From Beta vulgaris subsp. vulgaris (lineage: Eukaryota > Streptophyta > Magnoliopsida > Caryophyllales > Amaranthaceae), in NCBI RefSeq assembly GCF_026745355.1, contig NC_079202.1, positions 45,836,373 through 45,900,372 on the forward strand: a DNA stretch of 64,000 nucleotides, in the 5' to 3' direction. This document shows, in pieces, positions 59,700 through 64,000 of this stretch (position 1 is its first letter; the number at the start of each line of letters is the position of its first letter). The translations under genes were made by a program, and so were the position numbers. The notes under the pieces were generated by a model. It ran no database searches and was not told where the DNA came from. It was given only the letters and a program-made list of their open reading frames with translations.

Positions 59700-59700
59700 T
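59337..59700. repeat. Compound microsatellite (AAT)n-(ATT)n-(TTATTG)n-(ATT)n
   Basis: (AAT)n runs to about 59399, then switches to (ATT)n. About 17 nearly perfect TTATTG hexamers (about 59475-59577) and interrupted versions follow, then (ATT)n to 59699. The Leu- and Ile-only open frames here are artefacts of the repeat. Confidence 0.97.
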
Positions 59701-59999
59701 TCGCTGCAAAATTCTGAATAAGCTAATATGTTATTGTTAGTTTGTTACGTAGTGCTGAAATCGTAAAATACTGCTATTCCCACAACAACAGGTTCTTCAA
59801 AGGAGACTTTTGCAACAATACCCTGACCCAAATAATCCGAAACTGAGCTCTACTTTCGAACCTGCAAAAAGGGACCCCTGGAGGTTTGGGTGGTATTTCT
59901 CCGTCCGAAACTTATGTCAGATATCAGGAGTAGTAAAGGAAATTTTTAGAGAGAGAAAGTAGAGAGAGAGAGAATTATGACAAAGTAACAGTACTATGC

Positions 60000-60405
60000 C
60001 CTGAAAAATGTACCTTTCTCCTGATTTTAAGGAATATTTATAGTGTCTGAAATAATTGTTGTATCCTGAGGTCACCGTAATTTGGGAGCACCTGATTGGC
60101 TATGCAATGAAAGCATGACACGTGGAAGGCATTTATTGGAGAATACACATCATCTAACTTTATGCAAATGCTCTTTAAAGACCTTGGGCCTAAGTACAAA
60201 TTAGGCCTGAAAGATGGGCTTGTACTTCTCCTAATTTGGGAATTGTGCTTTGGCTATCCTCCTTTTGGACCCTTTACTTTCATTTAACAAAGATGGGACA
60301 TGTATACGCGTTAGATGAACCCATATGTTCTTTAATGTTTTGATGATTCTCTAAGTTTGATATTGAAAATGTATTTTGGAAAATAGAATATTGTCGGGGT
60401 GTTAC
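60000..60405. repeat. Dispersed repeat, copy 1 (LTR-like)
   Basis: It shares ordered blocks with 63490-63840: CTTTCTCCTGATTT, TATTTATAGTGT, GAGGTCACC, CACCTGATTGGCTATGCAAT and TGACACGTGG. It ends in CGGGGTGTTAC, like the LTR edge at 849. It is probably an LTR fragment. Confidence 0.6.
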
Positions 60406-60578
60406 GTGCACGTTATTGTTTTTTATGTGGTGGAATTATGTTCATTTCATAAGCTTTGTCATAATAAATAAGATACTTATTGAGCGACATCTGATCATGA
60501 TTGTATTAATTATAGTAATTAGTAATATAATCATATTCCTAATTATTTATGCAAATATGAAACTCTATTCAATTATAA

Positions 60579-60846
60579 TAGAGGTGATCATTTTGGCCCG
60601 ACCCGACCCGTTTTTGGGCCGGGTTTTGGGCAGAAATTTCGGCCCGCCCCTATTTTTTTTGACTTTGGGCAAGCCAAAAACGACTTTTTAGTCTATTTTT
60701 TGGCCCCGCCCGTTTTGGCTCGCAAAAGGCCGCTAATTTACGCCCGAAATAGCGGGCTTTGGACACAGAAATTCGGCCCGAATTTAGGCCCGGCCGGACC
60801 AATGGGCAAAATTTTTTGGCCGCGGCCCGGCCCACGATCACCTCTA
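60579..60846. mobile_element. hAT-type MITE with perfect 8-bp duplication
   Basis: The ends TAGAGGTGATCA and CGATCACCTCTA are inverted copies with one mismatch. They are flanked by AATTATAA at 60571-60578 and 60847-60854. The 268-bp body is packed with GGCCCG/CGGGCC words in both orientations. Confidence 0.9.
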
Positions 60847-60854
60847 AATTATAA

Positions 60855-61268
60855 TGAGATTGTGTATTTTTTGTAGTATGTATCAAAAGTTATAATACTC
60901 AGTTGTATTATTGATTTTTAGATAATTTAGGTACAAATCAAACACCATTTTCTCTTAATAATTCTAAAACTTCTATTCTTACCATAATTATGTAGTACCT
61001 CTTAGGCTCTTATTATATTAAATTCTCACTCTTTTTATAACATCTTTATTATAATATGATCCAGCGCAGAGGTTAAAAATAAGTTATAATATTTCCAATT
61101 ATGTAGCAAAAACTATACTTAATTTTTATTTTATAAAATTTTTAGGTTGTTTAATCAAAATTAAACTTTAGCTTTTTCACTATATAAAACAATATATATG
61201 TATTTTTTATCTTTATATAACTCAATTTTCAAAAGTATTATGATTTTGAAAGACATAATTTCTATTAT
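60855..61268. other. AT-rich spacer, no feature seen
   Basis: No open frame or repeat boundary was recognised between the two hAT-type MITEs. Confidence 0.5.
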
Positions 61269-61713
61269 TAGGGGTGTGCACCGGTCCAGGATCGGACCGG
61301 AATTAGCTGGACCGGTGGACCAAAATCAAGGATTTTCCTGGACAGGGACCATACCTGATTTTTTCCGGTCCGGTCCGCTCCTGGATCTCTTGGACCGGAA
61401 TTTTTTTTTTCCAAAAAAAAAATCTTTTTTATTTTATTTAAATATATTTTTAAATTATATACATTAAACAAATAAAAATAATTCTAAACGAATAAATAGA
61501 AGGTTTTTATAAGTTTATAACCTTCTACCTTTTGATTTTTATTAAACATATATACTTTTTTTTACTAAAATAATAGAAATTCCAGTCCAACTGGTCCAGA
61601 TCGGAATTTTCCGGGTTTGGACCGGACCGGACAGGTGGATTGGAATCCTGGTGTTCGGTGGACCGGGGACCGGACCGAAGTCTCCGGTCCGGACCGATTT
61701 ATGCATACCCCTA
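61269..61713. mobile_element. hAT-type MITE with 8-bp duplication (7/8)
   Basis: The ends TAGGGGTGTGCACCGG and TATGCATACCCCTA are inverted copies. The flanks TCTATTAT (61261-61268) and GCTATTAT (61714-61721) differ at one base. Subterminal regions are built of GGACCGG/CCGGTCC words around an AT-rich centre. Confidence 0.85.
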
Positions 61714-61721
61714 GCTATTAT

Positions 61722-62407
61722 CATATATAATACGTTATCTTTATAGTTATTTTTATCTGTATTTAAAATTATGATTAAATAATACTTTATTGTTCATCTA
61801 AATAAATATATTTTCATAAGATGTAAAACATATTGTATATTGTTCTTGTTTCAAATCATATTGCGATCACTATCCGATGGTAACAAAAATTATAATATTG
61901 CGAATCATGTAGCAAAAGTTATATTCAATTAATAAATAATAATTGATGTTGTTTATCCAAAATTAGATTTTAATCTTCGCTTATCCAAAACACCTTATAT
62001 GTATATATATATCTACGTTGAACACTATTTCTTTTAAAAATAAATAGAAATTAATAAGAATGACACGACATGCTTAAGCGGAGCTCTCTATGATATTTAG
62101 GTTGTTTTATAAAATCAAAATCTAATTTTATCATCATACAAAAATCTAATATATATATATGTAATTTTATCGCTATAGATTTTAAATTTTGTTGTAACAA
62201 CAAAGTTTCCTTAATGAATTTTGTTGCATTACTAAATTGTTTTGGTTCTATTGAATAAGACTGAGGTTTTGAAAGATAATACGTGTAATCCTATAAATTA
62301 GATCTATGATAAAAATGCTATAATCACATATATATAATATACTTATAGCTATTATTATATTTATCTAAATGAAAGACTAATTAATGCATTACAACTCATA
62401 TAATTCA
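61722..62407. other. AT-rich spacer, no feature seen
   Basis: No gene or repeat boundary was recognised. Confidence 0.5.
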
Positions 62408-63256
62408 GGAAAATTTGCCAAAAAAAAAACTTTTACAAGTTCATTTTTTGCGAAAAAAACCTTATAAAGCATTTTTTTTTGCAAAAACAAACCAAAATCA
62501 ATTTTTTTTTTCGAAAACAAACCAAAATCAAAATTATTATTGCAAAATGAAACCTAGCCACCACTATCAGCAACCCCCAACTCCACCCCCCTCAGACGGC
62601 ACCCCCACCCCCCTTCGGCCCTACTCTCTCTCGTCTCTATTCTTCGTTCCTTCACCCCTCCCCCCCTCTCCTCTCCCTTCTTCCACCCCCGCAACCGCTG
62701 TGCCACCCAGAATCCCCACCGTTGCGCCACCCAAAAACAATGGTTTATGCTCTTCGATTTTTGATAGTTTCCGTTTCATTTGTGGTGTTAGTGGGTTTCG
62801 TGGTGGTGGTGGGGTTTTCATGTTGTTAGGGTCATGTGATGGTGGTGGGTTCATATTTTTTGGGTTGCGAAGGGGGGAGCTGCGTGGGAATGGGGTGGGC
62901 TGCGGTGTGGGGGAGGGATGGACAAAGGGAGAGGAGAAGGGGGGAGGGAAGAAAGGAGAGGAGAGAGGGCAGGGGTGAAGGGGGTGGAGGGAGGGGTTGG
63001 GTGTTGTTGGTGGGGGTGGGGTGAGTTGCAGGTGGTGGGGGCTGGGCTAGGGGTGAAGTGGGGGTTGCAAAGGTGGGTGGGGGCTGGGCGTAGGTGTTGG
63101 TAGTGGTGGTTAGAGGAGGTCAATTAACGCCGGAAAATGATACTAGGTTTGTTTTCAAAAAAAAAAATTAATTTTGGTTTGTTTTCGCCAAAAATGCTTT
63201 ATAAGGTTTTTTTCCCAAAAATGAACTCGTAAAAGGTTTTTGTTGGCAAATTTTCC
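62408..63256. mobile_element. Long-TIR Mutator-like element, C-rich to G-rich
   Basis: Terminal repeats of about 115 bp start GGAAAATTTGCC and share AACCTTATAAAGCATTTTT and GAAAACAAACC blocks. The left half (62565-62720) is C-rich and the right half (62800-63115) G-rich. The GGAAAA terminus fits a Mutator-like element, but no 9-bp duplication is evident. An open frame at 62415-62978 crosses the element; its middle (about 62745-62870) is not simple sequence, yet I recognise no family. Confidence 0.6.
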
Positions 63257-63489
63257 TTTTAAAATAAATTTCCATGACTTGTAAAACTATATTATAAATA
63301 GATATTATTTTCAAGCATATTTCAAGCACTCCCCAATGGTAATTTTTTTTAAAATTTTTTTAATTATGTAGCAAAAGTTATATTCAATTTACATAATATA
63401 ATAATTTAGATTATTGTTTATTAAAACAAAACTCTAATTTTCTCCTATCCAAAACTCTAATCTTCATATGAATTTTTACAGAGTATGGA

Positions 63490-63840
63490 TACACACTGTT
63501 CAAAAAGTTATCTTTCTCCTGATTTCAAGGGACTATTTATAGTGTTTGGTGTCTGATTGTTGTCCTTTGAGGTCACCCTAATTTAAGGACACCTGATTGG
63601 CTATGCAATTAGAGCCTGACACGTGGTAGACATTGATTGGCTGGTAAATATCAACAAATCATGTGCAACCATTTTTTGAGACTTAGGCCTGAATATTCTA
63701 TCAGGGCAAAAAGGTGGGCTGGTACCTTTTCTCAGTGAAAATCAATACTTCAGCCTTCCTTTTCTCTGTACTTCTTCTTTGAGAGGAGATATGTGGACAC
63801 TTCTGATGGATCAACGTGTACTTTGAGGAGCCATTGGTTT
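63490..63840. repeat. Dispersed repeat, copy 2 (LTR-like)
   Basis: Diverged direct copy of 60000-60360, about 3.5 kb away. It shares CTTTCTCCTGATTTCA, CACCTGATTGGCTATGCAAT and TGACACGTGG. The two could be the LTRs of a lost element or independent fragments; too little lies between them to decide. Confidence 0.6.
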
Positions 63841-63844
63841 TCAG

Positions 63845-64000
63845 GTTACAACAAATCCTACCTTTTTACTGTGTCTCAAATTAATCCCACCTTTGAGTTA
63901 TTTTAATTTAATCCCAACTTTTAACCCATATTCTCAAATGATCTATGTGATTTTTAATTGGCTATAGTAGGTTACCTTTAGGTAAACTAGTCACAATGAT
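63845..64000. other. Window-edge sequence, possible repeat start
   Basis: Contains repeated TTAATCCCACCTTT and TTAATCCCAACTTTT words, as at the ends of some plant inverted-repeat elements. It is cut off by the window end. Confidence 0.3.

Noticed and set aside
59291..59740. Long Ile/Val/Leu/Tyr-only open frames
   Set aside because: They are direct translations of the ATT/TTATTG microsatellite and are not proteins.
60395..60405. LTR terminus CGGGGTGTTAC as a bounded element
   Set aside because: The terminal CA/TG is missing and no duplication is found, so only a fragment is claimed.

Overview
This window is nuclear DNA of a dicot flowering plant. The evidence is AT-rich sequence, one conventional plant gene with GT-AG introns, and a dense layer of nested plant transposons (Ty1/copia, probable Ty3/gypsy LTRs, LINEs, tRNA-derived SINEs, hAT, Stowaway and Mutator-like elements). 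The tRNA-derived SINEs and MITE styles would fit Amaranthaceae (beet, spinach, quinoa), but that is an inference I cannot confirm here. No rRNA gene, functional tRNA gene or CRISPR array was seen.

Layout. 1-7.1 kb: a truncated LTR at the window edge, then several long-inverted-repeat elements whose left half is C-rich and right half is G-rich (2404-3510; 5111-7063 with another nested at 5992-6725). 8.1-23.4 kb: the only host gene I can support, a minus-strand ERGIC3/Erv46-type cargo receptor of the early secretory pathway. I rebuilt it as 13 coding exons encoding 386 residues; its introns reach 4 kb and carry MITEs. 23.8-35 kb: SINEs with visible target-site duplications, a LINE remnant, two inverted copies of one dispersed repeat, and a hAT-type element (31840-33675) hosting at least three other elements. 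35.1-37.6 kb: a decayed LINE. 37.6-44 kb: AT-rich intergenic DNA with a hairpin, a Stowaway MITE and a tiny LINE 3' end. 44.07-49.92 kb: a decayed copia element interrupted by a solo LTR. 50.36-51.91 kb: a second solo LTR.

52.995-58.822 kb is the most interesting part: an apparently intact autonomous Mutator-like element with 116-bp identical terminal inverted repeats. It carries two convergent genes. One is a 1071-residue MURA-like transposase. The other is a 150-residue protein with a GRF-type zinc finger, a coiled coil and a C-terminal membrane segment. The layout matches maize MuDR (mudrA/mudrB convergent, each starting beside a TIR), but the second protein does not look like a usual transposition factor.

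59-64 kb: a compound microsatellite, two hAT-type MITEs with 8-bp duplications, another C-to-G polar inverted-repeat element (62408-63256), and a pair of diverged direct repeats.

How the parts relate: the ERGIC3 gene is the host function. Almost everything else is mobile DNA, and the nesting gives a relative order. The solo LTR postdates the copia element, the inserts postdate the hAT element, and the MULE with identical TIRs is among the youngest insertions. All exon models are read by eye from splice signals and family conservation.
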